Counted from the first letter of the stretch, positions 9,853 to 19,935 are shown. The stretch: DNA of 64,000 nt from an uncultured Bacteroides sp. (GCA_945833835.1 CAMAFR010000002.1:1-64000); one strand, 5' to 3'. The notes: a model not told the origin generated them from the letters alone. Numbers and translations: made by a program.

Positions 9853-12624
9853 TCAGTGGGATTCCAGCCAGTTCTGCCCCCATCCGCAGTCGGCACGCAA
9901 GGGTGCTTGCATTTTGTAGGCATTTTCCATTTCTGAAATCACAATTTGTTGCACTTTCTCTTTTTCGGATGGCACGACACTGAAATTGAGTTCGTCATGC
10001 ACCTGTAGAATCATTTTCGACTGGAGGCCTTCTTCGATGAAACGACGGTAAATCCGTATCATGGCTACCTTTATAATATCGGCGGCGCTGCCCTGTATCG
10101 GAGCATTGATGGCGTTTCGTTCGGCATAGCCCCGGACCACGGCGTTCCGCGAATTGATGTCGGGCAGATAGCGCTTGCGGTGGAAGATGGTTTCGATGTA
10201 TCCTTGCCGGCGGGCCACCTCGATGCTTTGCTCCATATAGGCCTTGACCGACGGATAGTTCTCGAAATATCCGTCAATCAGTTCTTTGGCTTCTTTGCGT
10301 TCGACGTTGAGCCGTTCGGCCAGCCCGAAGACGGAAATGCCGTAGATGATGCCGAAGTTGGCAGTCTTGGCTTTGCTGCGTTGTTCGCGTGTCACCTCTG
10401 CGAGCGGTCTTTTGTAGATTTTGGCGGCGGTGGCAGCGTGGATGTCCTGACCCTCGCAGAAAGCGGCTATCATGTGCGGGTCCTTACTGAGGTGGGCCAT
10501 GATGCGCAACTCTATCTGCGAATAGTCGGCCGAGAAGAACGTGCAGCCATCGTCGGGGATGAAGGCTTTGCGGATTTCCTTTCCGTCTTCGTCACGGATG
10601 GGGATGTTCTGCAGGTTGGGGTTGCTCGAACTGAGCCGTCCGGTGGCGGTGACGGTCTGGTTGAAGGAGGTGTGGATGCGTCCCGTCTTCGGATTGATGA
10701 GGCCGGGCAGTGTATCAATGTAGGTGCTGAGCAGTTTTTTCAGTCCGCGATAGTCAAGGATTTTGCCGACCACGGGATGTTTGCCGCGCAGGGTTTCGAG
10801 CACCTCTTCGGAAGTGACGTATTGTCCGGTTTTGGTCTTCTTGGCCTTGTCGGTGATTTTCAGACGTTCGAACAGCACTTCGCCCACTTGCTTGGGCGAG
10901 GAGATGTTGAACTCCATGCCTGCCAGCTGATGGATTTCTTCCTCAATCTTGTTCATGCGTGCCGTGAAGTGGCGGGATGTCTCTTTCAGGGCTTCGGTGT
11001 CGATGCGTACCCCGTTGCGCTCCATGTAGGCCAGGACCGGAACCAGCGGCATCTCTATTTCCTCGAAAAGCGGACGGATGTGGTTTACGTCCAATTCCTG
11101 GTCGAGCACGTTTTTCAGCCGGAGGGTGACATCGGCATCTTCACAGGCGTATTTGTAGACATCGGCCGGCGGAAGGTCGCGCATGTTGCGTTGGCCTTTG
11201 CCTTTCGGGCCTATCAGTTCTTCTATCTTGATGGTTTCGTAGTGCAGGTAGATCTCGGCCAAGTAATCCATGTTGTGGCGCAGTTCCGGCTGGAGGACGT
11301 AATGGGCAATCATGGTATCGAACAGGGGGCCTTGCAACTGTACACCATAATTGGAAAGGACGAGCAAGTCGTACTTGATGTTCTGCCCCACTTTGAGGGT
11401 ATGGGGATTCTCCAGCAGGGGCTTGAATTTATTTACAATTTTTAAGGCTTCCTCGCGTTCCGGTGGCACAGGCACGTAGACTCCTTGGTTTTCGGCCAGG
11501 CTGAAGCTCATGCCGACCAGTTCGGCAACGATAGGATCGGTGCCGGTGGTCTCTGTATCCAGACTGAAAATCTCCTTTGTAGCGATAATTTGAATAAATT
11601 CGTCTATTTTATCTTCTGAATCAAGTAGTTGGTAGTCGTATGACAGGTCGTCAAGCCTCGTGAGATTCTCGTTTTTGGAGGCTTCCGTAGACTCGTCTGC
11701 AAAGAAGCCGAAGAGATCGGGTTGGGCAGGAGTCCGTTCGGCCGTGGTTTTGGTTTCTTGCTTGAAGATGCGTTCGATGAGTGTGCGGAACTCCAATTCT
11801 TCGAAGATGCGGCGCAACGCTTCCTCATCTGGGGTGTCCCGTTTGAGCTCGGTCATGTTCAGTTCGATGGGGACATCGGTCTTGATGGTGGCCAAGAATT
11901 TGGAGAACGTGATTTGCCCGCGGTTTTCTTCCACTTTCTTCCGGATGGCTCCCTTCAGCTGGTCGGTGTTGGCCAACAGGTTTTCGATGCTGCCGAATTG
12001 GGTGATCAGTTTCTGGGCGGTCTTTTCGCCCACACCCGGACAGCCGGGAATGTTGTCGGCACTGTCGCCCATCAATCCCAGCATGTCAATGACCTGGGTA
12101 GGGGAGGTGATGCCGAATTTGTGCTGGATTTCGGCAGGCCCCATGACTTCGAACTCTTTGTCGCCGTATTTGGGGCGGTACATGAAGACGTGGTCGGTCA
12201 CCAGCTGGCCGTAGTCTTTGTCGGGGGTCATCATGTAGGTGGTGATGCCGGCCTGTCCGGCTTTGGTGGCCAGGGTGCCGATGACATCATCGGCCTCGAA
12301 CCCGCTGACCTCCAGGATAGGGATGCGGTAGGCCCGGATGATGTCCTTGATGATGGGAACAGAGATACGGATGGCTTCGGGGGTTTCTTCACGTTGCGCC
12401 TTGTATTGTTCGAACGCCTCATGACGGAAGGTGGGGCCGGCGGGGTCGAAGGCAATGCCGATATGGGTGGGCTGTTCTTTCTTCAAGACGTCCTCCAGCG
12501 TGTTGACAAAACCCAGAATGGCTGATGTGTTCATCCCTTTCGAGTTGATGCGCGGATTCTTGATAAAGGCATAGTAGGCACGGTAGATCAATGCGTAAGC
12601 ATCCAGTAAAAATAGTTTCTCCAT
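9853..12624 (-). CDS. polA: DNA polymerase I
   Basis: 5' nuclease start MEKLFLLDAYALIYRAYYAFI; exo DTETTGTDP; polymerase FSADYSQIELRIMAHLS, QVHDELNF. ORF track start (12801) is too far upstream. Confidence 0.96.
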   Translation of the reverse strand: MEKLFLLDAYALIYRAYYAFIKNPRINSKGMNTSAILGFVNTLEDVLKKEQPTHIGIAFDPAGPTFRHEAFEQYKAQREETPEAIRISVPIIKDIIRAYRIPILEVSGFEADDVIGTLATKAGQAGITTYMMTPDKDYGQLVTDHVFMYRPKYGDKEFEVMGPAEIQHKFGITSPTQVIDMLGLMGDSADNIPGCPGVGEKTAQKLITQFGSIENLLANTDQLKGAIRKKVEENRGQITFSKFLATIKTDVPIELNMTELKRDTPDEEALRRIFEELEFRTLIERIFKQETKTTAERTPAQPDLFGFFADESTEASKNENLTRLDDLSYDYQLLDSEDKIDEFIQIIATKEIFSLDTETTGTDPIVAELVGMSFSLAENQGVYVPVPPEREEALKIVNKFKPLLENPHTLKVGQNIKYDLLVLSNYGVQLQGPLFDTMIAHYVLQPELRHNMDYLAEIYLHYETIKIEELIGPKGKGQRNMRDLPPADVYKYACEDADVTLRLKNVLDQELDVNHIRPLFEEIEMPLVPVLAYMERNGVRIDTEALKETSRHFTARMNKIEEEIHQLAGMEFNISSPKQVGEVLFERLKITDKAKKTKTGQYVTSEEVLETLRGKHPVVGKILDYRGLKKLLSTYIDTLPGLINPKTGRIHTSFNQTVTATGRLSSSNPNLQNIPIRDEDGKEIRKAFIPDDGCTFFSADYSQIELRIMAHLSKDPHMIAAFCEGQDIHAATAAKIYKRPLAEVTREQRSKAKTANFGIIYGISVFGLAERLNVERKEAKELIDGYFENYPSVKAYMEQSIEVARRQGYIETIFHRKRYLPDINSRNAVVRGYAERNAINAPIQGSAADIIKVAMIRIYRRFIEEGLQSKMILQVHDELNFSVVPSEKEKVQQIVISEMENAYKMQAPLRADCGWGQNWLESH

Positions 12625-12689
12625 TCGTTGAATCATTAAGTTTTTCATGTAAAAGTACAAAAAAAATATATTATTATTCCTTTTATTAT

Positions 12690-12697
12690 TACTTTTG
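12690..12697 (+). promoter_or_regulatory. Bacteroidota -7 element upstream of polyprenyl synthetase
   Basis: TACTTTTG matches TAnnTTTG, 19 nt before the ATG. Confidence 0.5.
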
Positions 12698-12715
12698 TGA
12701 CTCAAATAAAACATC

Positions 12716-13690
12716 ATGGACAAATTAGAAATAATCAAGAAACCGATAGAGAAGGAGCTCGGACAGTTCAGACAACTGTTTGATGAATCGTTGGTGAGCA
12801 AGGTGCCTTTGCTGAATCAGGTGCTGGCCTATATCAAGAAGCGGAACGGGAAAATGATGCGTCCTATCCTGGTGATGCTGATGGCCCGCCTCTTTGGAGA
12901 AGCCAATGGAGCTGCTTATCATGGTGCGCTGTCGCTCGAATTGCTGCATACCGCCAGTCTGGTCCATGATGATGTGGTGGATGAAAGTGACAAGCGGCGC
13001 GGACAGTCGTCGGTTAATGCCTTGTTCGACAACAAGGTCTCGGTGCTGGTGGGTGACTTTCTGCTGGCAACGAGCCTGAAGCATGCCGCCCTGACTTCGC
13101 ATGTGGAGCTGGTGGCGCTGGTGGCACGGTTGGGGCAGCACCTGGCAGAAGGGGAGCTGATACAGCTGGCCAATACGGCGAATGAAGATTTCTCAGAAGA
13201 AGTTTACTTTGATGTCATCCGCAAGAAGACGGCGGCGTTGTTCATTGCCAGTGCCGAAATGGGAGCCCGTGCGGTAGGCGCCACTCCCGAGGAGGCTTGT
13301 CTGGCAGCGTTGTTCGGAGAGCTGGCGGGGATAGCCTTCCAGATTAAAGATGACATCTTCGATTATTCGCCCAACCCCGACTTGGGAAAGCCTACCGGCA
13401 ATGATATGCTCGAAGGGAAACTGACACTGCCTGCCTTGCATGTATTAAATAAGGTAGGGGATGAGCGGATGAAGGCTTTGGCCATCCGTATCCGCCAGCA
13501 GGAAGCGACATCGGAGGAGATTGCCGGATTTGTGCAGGCCATTAAAGAACAGGGGGGCATCGAATACGCCGAGAAGGTGATGTACGAATATCGCAATAAA
13601 GCGGTGGCCCTGCTGCAGGAGACCATGAACACCGAACTGCGTGAGGCGCTGGTGGCCTATATTGATTATGTCATCGAACGGAAACGCTGA
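12716..13690 (+). CDS. polyprenyl (octaprenyl-type) diphosphate synthase
   Basis: GKMMRPILVMLMARLFG, LVHDDVVDESDKRRGQ (first Asp-rich), FQIKDDIFDY (second Asp-rich). Confidence 0.93.
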   Translation: MDKLEIIKKPIEKELGQFRQLFDESLVSKVPLLNQVLAYIKKRNGKMMRPILVMLMARLFGEANGAAYHGALSLELLHTASLVHDDVVDESDKRRGQSSVNALFDNKVSVLVGDFLLATSLKHAALTSHVELVALVARLGQHLAEGELIQLANTANEDFSEEVYFDVIRKKTAALFIASAEMGARAVGATPEEACLAALFGELAGIAFQIKDDIFDYSPNPDLGKPTGNDMLEGKLTLPALHVLNKVGDERMKALAIRIRQQEATSEEIAGFVQAIKEQGGIEYAEKVMYEYRNKAVALLQETMNTELREALVAYIDYVIERKR

Positions 13691-13698
13691 TAGAGATA

Positions 13699-13755
13699 CT
13701 GATGGTGCAGGGGAGGGTGTGTGTAGAGGTCTGACACACCCTCCTCTGCGTATCA
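13699..13755. repeat. hairpin between convergent genes, member of a CTGACACACCCTC-core hairpin family
   Basis: GCAGGGGAGGGTGTGT (13707-13722) pairs with ACACACCCTCCTCTGC (13734-13749), one wobble; outer CTGAT/ATCAG. Confidence 0.7.
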
Positions 13756-14700
13756 GAACATGAATCCGTTTTCTTTCCCGGTGATTTCAGCGAGCAGTCC
13801 GTTGGCAAGGTTGCTGGCACCGATACGGAAAAGTTCGTTGGTGAGCCATTCTTTTCCCAACAGTTCCTTGACAAGGGTGTAGTAGACCAAGGCATCGTGG
13901 ACGGTGCGGATGCCTCCTGCCGGTTTGAAACCTATTTTGCGCCCTGTTTCCAAAAAATATTCTTTGATGGCCTGGCATATCACAAAGGCGGCTTCGGGGG
14001 TAGCCGATACTTTTTCTTTGCCGGTAGAGGTCTTGATGAAATCGGCCCCCGAATACATGGCCAGGATGGCTGCCTTCTTGATGTGGGAAGCACTGCCCAG
14101 TACGCCGGTCTCCAGAATGACTTTCAGTGGATGTTCGCCGCATACGTCTTTCAGCTCGCCTATCTCGTCGCACAGACCTTCGTAGTCACCGCTCAGGAAT
14201 TTGCCGACCGGCAGCACGATGTCTATTTCATCGGCTCCGGTATGCAAGGCCATGGCGGCTTCGGCCACTTTCACTTCGGTGAAGGTTTGCGACGACGGGA
14301 ATCCACCCGCTACGCAGGCTATCTTGACATGGTCGGCTTCGAGGGTGTCGTTCACGATTTCGGCCATATTGGGGTAGACGCAGATGGCGGCCACATTCTC
14401 CAGGTCGGGGTAGGCATCTACAAATTCGTTCACCCGTTGGGTGAGGCGCATCACATCGGGTTCGCTGTCGGTACACTTCAACGTGGTCAGGTCGATGCAG
14501 TGGAGCAGGAATTTCTTGACCTCCCTCGTATTGTTTTCCATCAGATGCTGTTCGATGAGCTGTGCCGTGCGGGCAGCGATGTCCGCCTCTTTCACGTCGG
14601 TATTGTATTTGCCCAACGCCACCTCATACTGGCTGGGCTGGTGCAGATGTTCCTTGTCTTCTGCGCTGAAGTCAAGTTCAAAATCTTCCTCGTAGTTCAT
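13753..14700 (-). CDS. deoC: deoxyribose-phosphate aldolase
   Basis: VKVILETGVLGS-type region (PLKVILETGVLGSASHIKKAA), GADFIKTSTGKEKVSATPEAA, IGFKPAGGIRT. Confidence 0.95.
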   Translation of the reverse strand: MNYEEDFELDFSAEDKEHLHQPSQYEVALGKYNTDVKEADIAARTAQLIEQHLMENNTREVKKFLLHCIDLTTLKCTDSEPDVMRLTQRVNEFVDAYPDLENVAAICVYPNMAEIVNDTLEADHVKIACVAGGFPSSQTFTEVKVAEAAMALHTGADEIDIVLPVGKFLSGDYEGLCDEIGELKDVCGEHPLKVILETGVLGSASHIKKAAILAMYSGADFIKTSTGKEKVSATPEAAFVICQAIKEYFLETGRKIGFKPAGGIRTVHDALVYYTLVKELLGKEWLTNELFRIGASNLANGLLAEITGKENGFMF

Positions 14701-14712
14701 ATCAGTAGGGTT

Positions 14713-15054
14713 TTATGATTGTTGTTCTCCTTCTCCCAGTTTCGGATTGTTCTTGTGTCTGTCTTTGTCCCGGTTGGTCTTCTTCTCCAGATTTTTCTGG
14801 AAGGCCTCTGTCAGGTTGACACCTGTCTGATTGGCCAGGCAAAGCAGTACCCACAGTACATCGGCCATCTCGTCGGCCAGGTTGGTCTTCTCGCCGGACT
14901 TGAACGACTGCTCGCCATAGGTACGTGCTATGATGCGTGCCACTTCGCCTACTTCTTCGGTCAGGATGGCCATATTGGTCAGTTCGTTGAAATAACGGAC
15001 GCCATAGGTCTTTATCCAATTGTCTACCGCCTGTTGTGCTTCTTCTAATGTCAT
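14713..15054 (-). CDS. MazG-like nucleotide pyrophosphohydrolase
   Basis: ILTEEVGEVARIIARTYGEQ and LADEMADVLWVLLCLANQ match the MazG EExxE...ExxD pattern. Confidence 0.85.
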   Translation of the reverse strand: MTLEEAQQAVDNWIKTYGVRYFNELTNMAILTEEVGEVARIIARTYGEQSFKSGEKTNLADEMADVLWVLLCLANQTGVNLTEAFQKNLEKKTNRDKDRHKNNPKLGEGEQQS

Positions 15055-15055
15055 A

Positions 15056-15508
15056 TTATTCCTTGTTTTTAGTGTCCATACAAATTGTGACCGGTCCGTT
15101 GTTCAAGAGTTCCACCTGCATGTCGGCGCCGAACTCGCCGGTGCCGACGGGTTTCCCCAGGGCATGGCTCACTTGGCGGCAGAAGTAGTCGTACAGCGGA
15201 ATGGCTTTTTCGTGTCGGGCCGCCCGGATGTAGGAAGGGCGGTTTCCCTTTTTGGTGGAGGCCATCAGGGTGAATTGGCTGATGATTAAGATGGCTCCGT
15301 CAATGTCGAGGACCGACTTGTTCATGATGCCGTTTTCATCATCGAAAACACGAAGGCCTATCAGCTTTTTGCACAGCCAGTCGGCGTCTTCTTCCGTATC
15401 GGCCTCCTCAATGCCGACCAATACCATGAACCCTTCGCCAATGGAGGATTTGCATATTCCGCCGATACTGACGGAAGCACGGCTGACTCGTTGGATGACT
15501 ATTCTCAT
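15056..15508 (-). CDS. dtd: D-aminoacyl-tRNA deacylase
   Basis: MRIVIQRVSRASVSIGG...LIISQFTLMASTKKGNRPSY...VGTGEFGADMQVELLNNGPVTI. True start at 15508, not the 16192 ORF start. Confidence 0.95.
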   Translation of the reverse strand: MRIVIQRVSRASVSIGGICKSSIGEGFMVLVGIEEADTEEDADWLCKKLIGLRVFDDENGIMNKSVLDIDGAILIISQFTLMASTKKGNRPSYIRAARHEKAIPLYDYFCRQVSHALGKPVGTGEFGADMQVELLNNGPVTICMDTKNKE

Positions 15509-15561
15509 ATTGTGGTCGTTTTTATGATTCCTTTGTTTTTCAAGTCGCAAAAATAAAGAAT

Positions 15562-17382
15562 CTATTTCGTTTCTGAAAGTGCTTCTTTGACGTTTTTGGC
15601 AGCGGCTTCTCCCACCACGGCCGCAATCTCTTCCAAGGATGCCTGCCGGATGCGTGACACGTTTTTGAACGTCTTGAGCAGGTCGGCCTTGCGTTTCTCG
15701 CCAATCCCCTTGATGTGGTCCAAGGCTGAGGTAAGCTGGCTTTTGCTGCGCTTGTCCCGATGAAAGCGGATGGCGAAACGGTGTACTTCGTCCTGTATGT
15801 TCTCCAGCAGATGGAACAGGGGAGTGCCCTGCTTGATGCCGACCGTGACGGGCGGGAATCCGAACAGGACTTCCGATGTGCGGTGGCGGGCGTTCTTGGC
15901 CAGACCCACGATGGGAATGTCCAGTTTCAGTTCGTCTTCGATGACTGCGCGCACAACTTCCATCTGTCCTTTGCCGCCATCGGTCAGGATGAGGTCGGGC
16001 AGTTCGCCGTTTTCTTGCAGGAGGCGCGTGTAGCGGCGGCGTACGACTTCCTGCATGGAGGCATAATCGTCTGGGCCTTCCACCGTCTTGATGATGTATT
16101 TGCGGTAGTCCTGTTTGCTGGGTTTGGCCTTTTTGAAGACCACGCAGGCTGCCACGGCATCGCTGCCCTGAATGTTTGAATTGTCGAAACACTCGATGTG
16201 CATCGGCAGTTTGTCGAGGTGCAGCTGCTCTTGGATTTCTTTCATGAGGCGCACGCTGCGTTGTTCGGGGTTCAGCTTTTCGGCCTGTTTCAGCCGGTCA
16301 ACCTTGTATTGCTTCACGTTCAGGATGGAGAGTTCCAGCAGGTGCTTCTTGTCTCCCCGTTGGGGGACGGTGAAGGTGATGCCGTCCATGTCGAGGTCCA
16401 GCTCAAAGGGGACAATGATTTCGCGGGAGGTACTTTGGTAGCGTTCGCGCATCTCCACGATGCCCAGCTGCAGCAGTTCCTGCTGGGTCTCGTTCATCCT
16501 GATTTTGTACTCGAAGGTGAAGGCCTGGTTGATGCACCCGTTGGTGATGTGCAGGTAGTTGATGTAGGCGGTGTTTTCCATGGTCTCGATGGAGAACACA
16601 TCGATGTTGTGCAGGACGTTGCTGACCACCTCGCTTTTGGAGCGGTAGTTCTCTATCAGCTCGTATTTCTCTTTCAGCTGTTGTGCCTCTTCGAAGCGCA
16701 GTTCTTCGGCCAGTTGCTGCATCTCTTTCAGCAAGGCCTGGCTGATGCTTTGGGTATTTCCTTTGAGTATTTCTTTGATGGCTGCGATGTTCTGCATGTA
16801 TTCCTCGTGTGTCTGTTTCCCGACGCAAGGACCTTTGCAGTTCTTGATGTGGTATTCCAGGCATACTTTGAACTTCTCCTGCCGGATGTTCTCGGGCGTG
16901 AGGGCCAGGTGGCAGGTGCGGAGGGGGTAGAGCTTGGCGATGAGGTCGAGCACCGCATACATGGAGGGGACATGACTGTAAGGGCCGAAGTAGGTGGAGC
17001 CGTTGCGGATGATTTTCCGGGTACGGAAGATGCGTGGAAAATATTCGTTGCTCACGCAGATGGAAGGATAACTCTTGTCGTCCTTGAGCAGGACGTTGTA
17101 GCGTGGCTTGTATTTCTTGATCAGGTTGTTCTCCAACAGCAGGGCATCTGCCTCGGTCTTGACTACGATGTAGCGGATGTCGGCAATCTTGCTGACCAGT
17201 ATCCGTGTCTTGGCCGATTGCTGCTCTTTGGTGAAGTACGAATAAACGCGGCGTTTCAGATTCTTTGCTTTGCCAACGTAAATGATGGTACCTTCGTCAT
17301 TCAAGTATTGGTAGATGCCGGGGCAGTCGGGGAGGTTGCTGACGATGCCTTTCAGGTAGTCGTTTGAATCCAGTCGTTCCAT
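15562..17382 (-). CDS. uvrC: excinuclease ABC subunit C
   Basis: GIYQYLNDEGTIIYVGKAKNLKRRVYSYF (GIY-YIG), UVR region, IECFDNSNIQGSDAVAACVVF, C-terminal HhH. Confidence 0.96.
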   Translation of the reverse strand: MERLDSNDYLKGIVSNLPDCPGIYQYLNDEGTIIYVGKAKNLKRRVYSYFTKEQQSAKTRILVSKIADIRYIVVKTEADALLLENNLIKKYKPRYNVLLKDDKSYPSICVSNEYFPRIFRTRKIIRNGSTYFGPYSHVPSMYAVLDLIAKLYPLRTCHLALTPENIRQEKFKVCLEYHIKNCKGPCVGKQTHEEYMQNIAAIKEILKGNTQSISQALLKEMQQLAEELRFEEAQQLKEKYELIENYRSKSEVVSNVLHNIDVFSIETMENTAYINYLHITNGCINQAFTFEYKIRMNETQQELLQLGIVEMRERYQSTSREIIVPFELDLDMDGITFTVPQRGDKKHLLELSILNVKQYKVDRLKQAEKLNPEQRSVRLMKEIQEQLHLDKLPMHIECFDNSNIQGSDAVAACVVFKKAKPSKQDYRKYIIKTVEGPDDYASMQEVVRRRYTRLLQENGELPDLILTDGGKGQMEVVRAVIEDELKLDIPIVGLAKNARHRTSEVLFGFPPVTVGIKQGTPLFHLLENIQDEVHRFAIRFHRDKRSKSQLTSALDHIKGIGEKRKADLLKTFKNVSRIRQASLEEIAAVVGEAAAKNVKEALSETK

Positions 17383-17485
17383 AGGGACTTTGGGTTACGG
17401 GTGTCTATAAGGGTAGCTGACCCAGGAAAGGAAGTGCCGGACGCTTCCTTCCCGGGCCTTTGTTTTTGGAGGAGCTGCTGCCTGC

Positions 17486-18010
17486 TCACAGTTTTAGGAG
17501 AGTGGCGATTTCCACTTCTTCGGGGAAAGCCTTTCTCCCGTTGAGGGCTGTCAGCTCGATGACGAAATTGATGTAGCTTTGGCGGACCCCGCATTGCTTT
17601 ACCAGCTGATGGGTGGCGGCCATGGTGCCGCCGGTAGCCAGCAGGTCATCATGCAGCAGTACGATGTCGTCTGAGCTGATGGCATCTTTGTGGATTTGGA
17701 TGGTGTCCGTGCCGTATTCTTTTTGGTAAGTCTCTTCGAGCACCTCTGCAGGCAGCTTGCCTGGTTTGCGGGCCATGATGAAGCCGGCACCCAACCGGGC
17801 GGCCAGTGCCGCACCCAGAATGAAGCCTCTCGACTCGATACCCACCACTTTGGTGATGCCTTTGTCCTTGTAGAGCTCGTAGAGGGCCTCCAGCATCTCT
17901 TGCAGGCAGGCGGCATTTTTAAAGAGAGTGGTGACATCGTAGAAAAGGATGCCCGGTTTCGGGAAATCGGGGATTTCACGCAGGTTTTGCTTTAATGTTT
18001 CAATGTTCAT
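17486..18010 (-). CDS. apt: adenine phosphoribosyltransferase
   Basis: MNIETLKQNLREIPDFPKPGILFYDVTTLF...VVGIESRGFILGAALAARL...VLLHDDLLATGGTM. Confidence 0.95.
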   Translation of the reverse strand: MNIETLKQNLREIPDFPKPGILFYDVTTLFKNAACLQEMLEALYELYKDKGITKVVGIESRGFILGAALAARLGAGFIMARKPGKLPAEVLEETYQKEYGTDTIQIHKDAISSDDIVLLHDDLLATGGTMAATHQLVKQCGVRQSYINFVIELTALNGRKAFPEEVEIATLLKL

Positions 18011-18043
18011 ATACAGTAGTTTATAGGGTTTCCTTAAATTGTT

Positions 18044-18059
18044 TGTTTCACGTGAAACA
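18044..18059. promoter_or_regulatory. parS-like ParB binding site
   Basis: TGTTTCACGTGAAACA, a perfect 16-bp palindrome identical to the bacterial parS consensus as known from Bacillus subtilis. Confidence 0.82.
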
Positions 18060-18063
18060 GCGG

Positions 18064-19935
18064 TCATCGTCCTAAGAGGACCAGCAGCACGTTGATGTCG
18101 CTGGGGGATACGCCGGGAATGCGGCTGGCCTGGGCAAGGGTTTCCGGGTCAATCTTCACCAGCTTTTGACGTGCTTCGGTAGAGAGCGATTGCAGTTGCT
18201 CATAATCGAACTTGCCGCGGATGCGGATGGCCTCCAACCGATGAATCTTGTCGGCAATCATGCGCTCACGATCAATGTAGCCTTTGTACTTGATGAGCAC
18301 TTCGGCGGCTTCGATTGTTTCGTCCTTGGCTTCGCTGACGGAGGCCAGGGTTTCTTGGAAGGCGGGGATGTGGGATGACAGATTACCGATGGTCAGCTGC
18401 GGACGGCTCAACAAATCGATGAGTTTGCAGCCATGTGCCAAAGGGGTAGAGCCTAATTGTATGAGGGCATCGTTTATCTTGTCGGCCTTCACAGAGAAAT
18501 TCTTGGCGAAATCCACGATGCGTGCGATGTCTTCCCGTTTGTGGCAAAGCCGCTCGTAACGGTCGGCGCTGGCCAGTCCAAGGCGGTACGCCCGTTCGGT
18601 CAGACGCATGTCGGCATCGTCTTGCCGGAGCAGAATGCGGTATTCAGCTCTCGACGTAAACATACGGTAAGGCTCGTCCACTCCCTTTGTCACCAAGTCG
18701 TCGATAAGGACACCGATATAGGCTTCGTCGCGTCCCAGAACAAACGGCTCGCCACCATGACAGTTGATGTGTGCGTTGATGCCGGCAATGATGCCTTGGC
18801 CGCCTGCCTCTTCATATCCGGTAGTGCCGTTCACCTGTCCGGCAAAGAACAGGTTCTTGACGATTTTTGATTCGAGCGTATGACGCAGTTGTGTCGGGTC
18901 AAAATAATCGTATTCGATGGCGTAGCCCGGACGGTAGACAACAATGTCCTTGAAGCAGGGTATCTGTTGGAGGGCCGCGAGCTGGATGTCCATCGGGAGG
19001 GAAGACGAGAATCCGTTCAGGTACAGCTCGCGTGTGCTTTCGCCTTCGGGTTCCAGAAACAGCTGGTGTTGCGGTTTGTCGGGGAAGGTGACAATCTTGG
19101 TTTCGATGCTGGGACAGTAGCGGGGACCGATGCTCTGGATTTGTCCGTTGAACAACGGGGAGTCGGCCAAGCCGCTGCGCAAGACTTCATGGGCCGCTTC
19201 GTTGGTGAAGCAGGTCCAGCAGGAAAGCTGTTTCAGTCGGCGCGGTTCGCTGATATACGAGAACCGGTGAAAATCGTTTTCGCCTTCTTGGATGTCCATC
19301 AAGTCGAAATGGACACTACGGGCGTCGATGCGGACCGGTGTCCCGGTCTTCATGCGTCCGGCCACAATACCATGGCGGGTGATGGACTCGGTCAGATGAT
19401 AGGAGGCAGGTTCGGCGCATCGTCCTCCGGCCAGCATCTTGTGGCCGATATGCATCAGCCCGTTCAAGAACGTCCCCGCTGTCAGTACCACGCATTTGGC
19501 GTGGAACGTGACACCCCAGCAAGTGATGACACCTGTCACGGCTCCATGCTCTACGAGCAGCTCTTCCACGGTGTCTTGCCAGATATGCAGGTGAGGGATG
19601 TTTTCCAGAATCTCGCGCCATGCCCAGATGAACTTGCCTCGGTCGCATTGGGCACGTGGACTCCACATGGCCGGTCCTTTGGAACGGTTCAGCATCCGGA
19701 ACTGGATGGCGGTCTTGTCGGTCACCAGTCCCATATAGCCGCCCAGCGCGTCAATCTCTCGGACGATTTGTCCTTTGGCGATGCCGCCCACTGCGGGATT
19801 GCAGCTCATTTGCCCGATTTTATTCATGTCCATCGTGATGAGACAAGTCTTGGAACCGAGGTTGGCTGCCGCTGCCGCCGCTTCACAGCCGGCGTGTCCG
19901 GCACCGATTACAATTACGTCGTAGTTGAATTCCAT
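18064..19935 (-). CDS. mnmG: tRNA uridine-5-carboxymethylaminomethyl modification enzyme MnmG/GidA
   Basis: YDVIVIGAGHAGCEAAAAAANLG, CNPAVGGIAKGQIVREIDALGG, GQVNGTTGYEEAGGQG. Confidence 0.97.
   Translation of the reverse strand: MEFNYDVIVIGAGHAGCEAAAAAANLGSKTCLITMDMNKIGQMSCNPAVGGIAKGQIVREIDALGGYMGLVTDKTAIQFRMLNRSKGPAMWSPRAQCDRGKFIWAWREILENIPHLHIWQDTVEELLVEHGAVTGVITCWGVTFHAKCVVLTAGTFLNGLMHIGHKMLAGGRCAEPASYHLTESITRHGIVAGRMKTGTPVRIDARSVHFDLMDIQEGENDFHRFSYISEPRRLKQLSCWTCFTNEAAHEVLRSGLADSPLFNGQIQSIGPRYCPSIETKIVTFPDKPQHQLFLEPEGESTRELYLNGFSSSLPMDIQLAALQQIPCFKDIVVYRPGYAIEYDYFDPTQLRHTLESKIVKNLFFAGQVNGTTGYEEAGGQGIIAGINAHINCHGGEPFVLGRDEAYIGVLIDDLVTKGVDEPYRMFTSRAEYRILLRQDDADMRLTERAYRLGLASADRYERLCHKREDIARIVDFAKNFSVKADKINDALIQLGSTPLAHGCKLIDLLSRPQLTIGNLSSHIPAFQETLASVSEAKDETIEAAEVLIKYKGYIDRERMIADKIHRLEAIRIRGKFDYEQLQSLSTEARQKLVKIDPETLAQASRIPGVSPSDINVLLVLLGR

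Noticed and set aside
17410-17470. Hairpin between uvrC and apt (CCCAGGAAAGGAAG...CTTCCTTCCCGGG) as a terminator
   Set aside because: The T-rich tail follows it only on the plus strand, while both flanking genes are on the minus strand; stem has a bulge. Function unclear.
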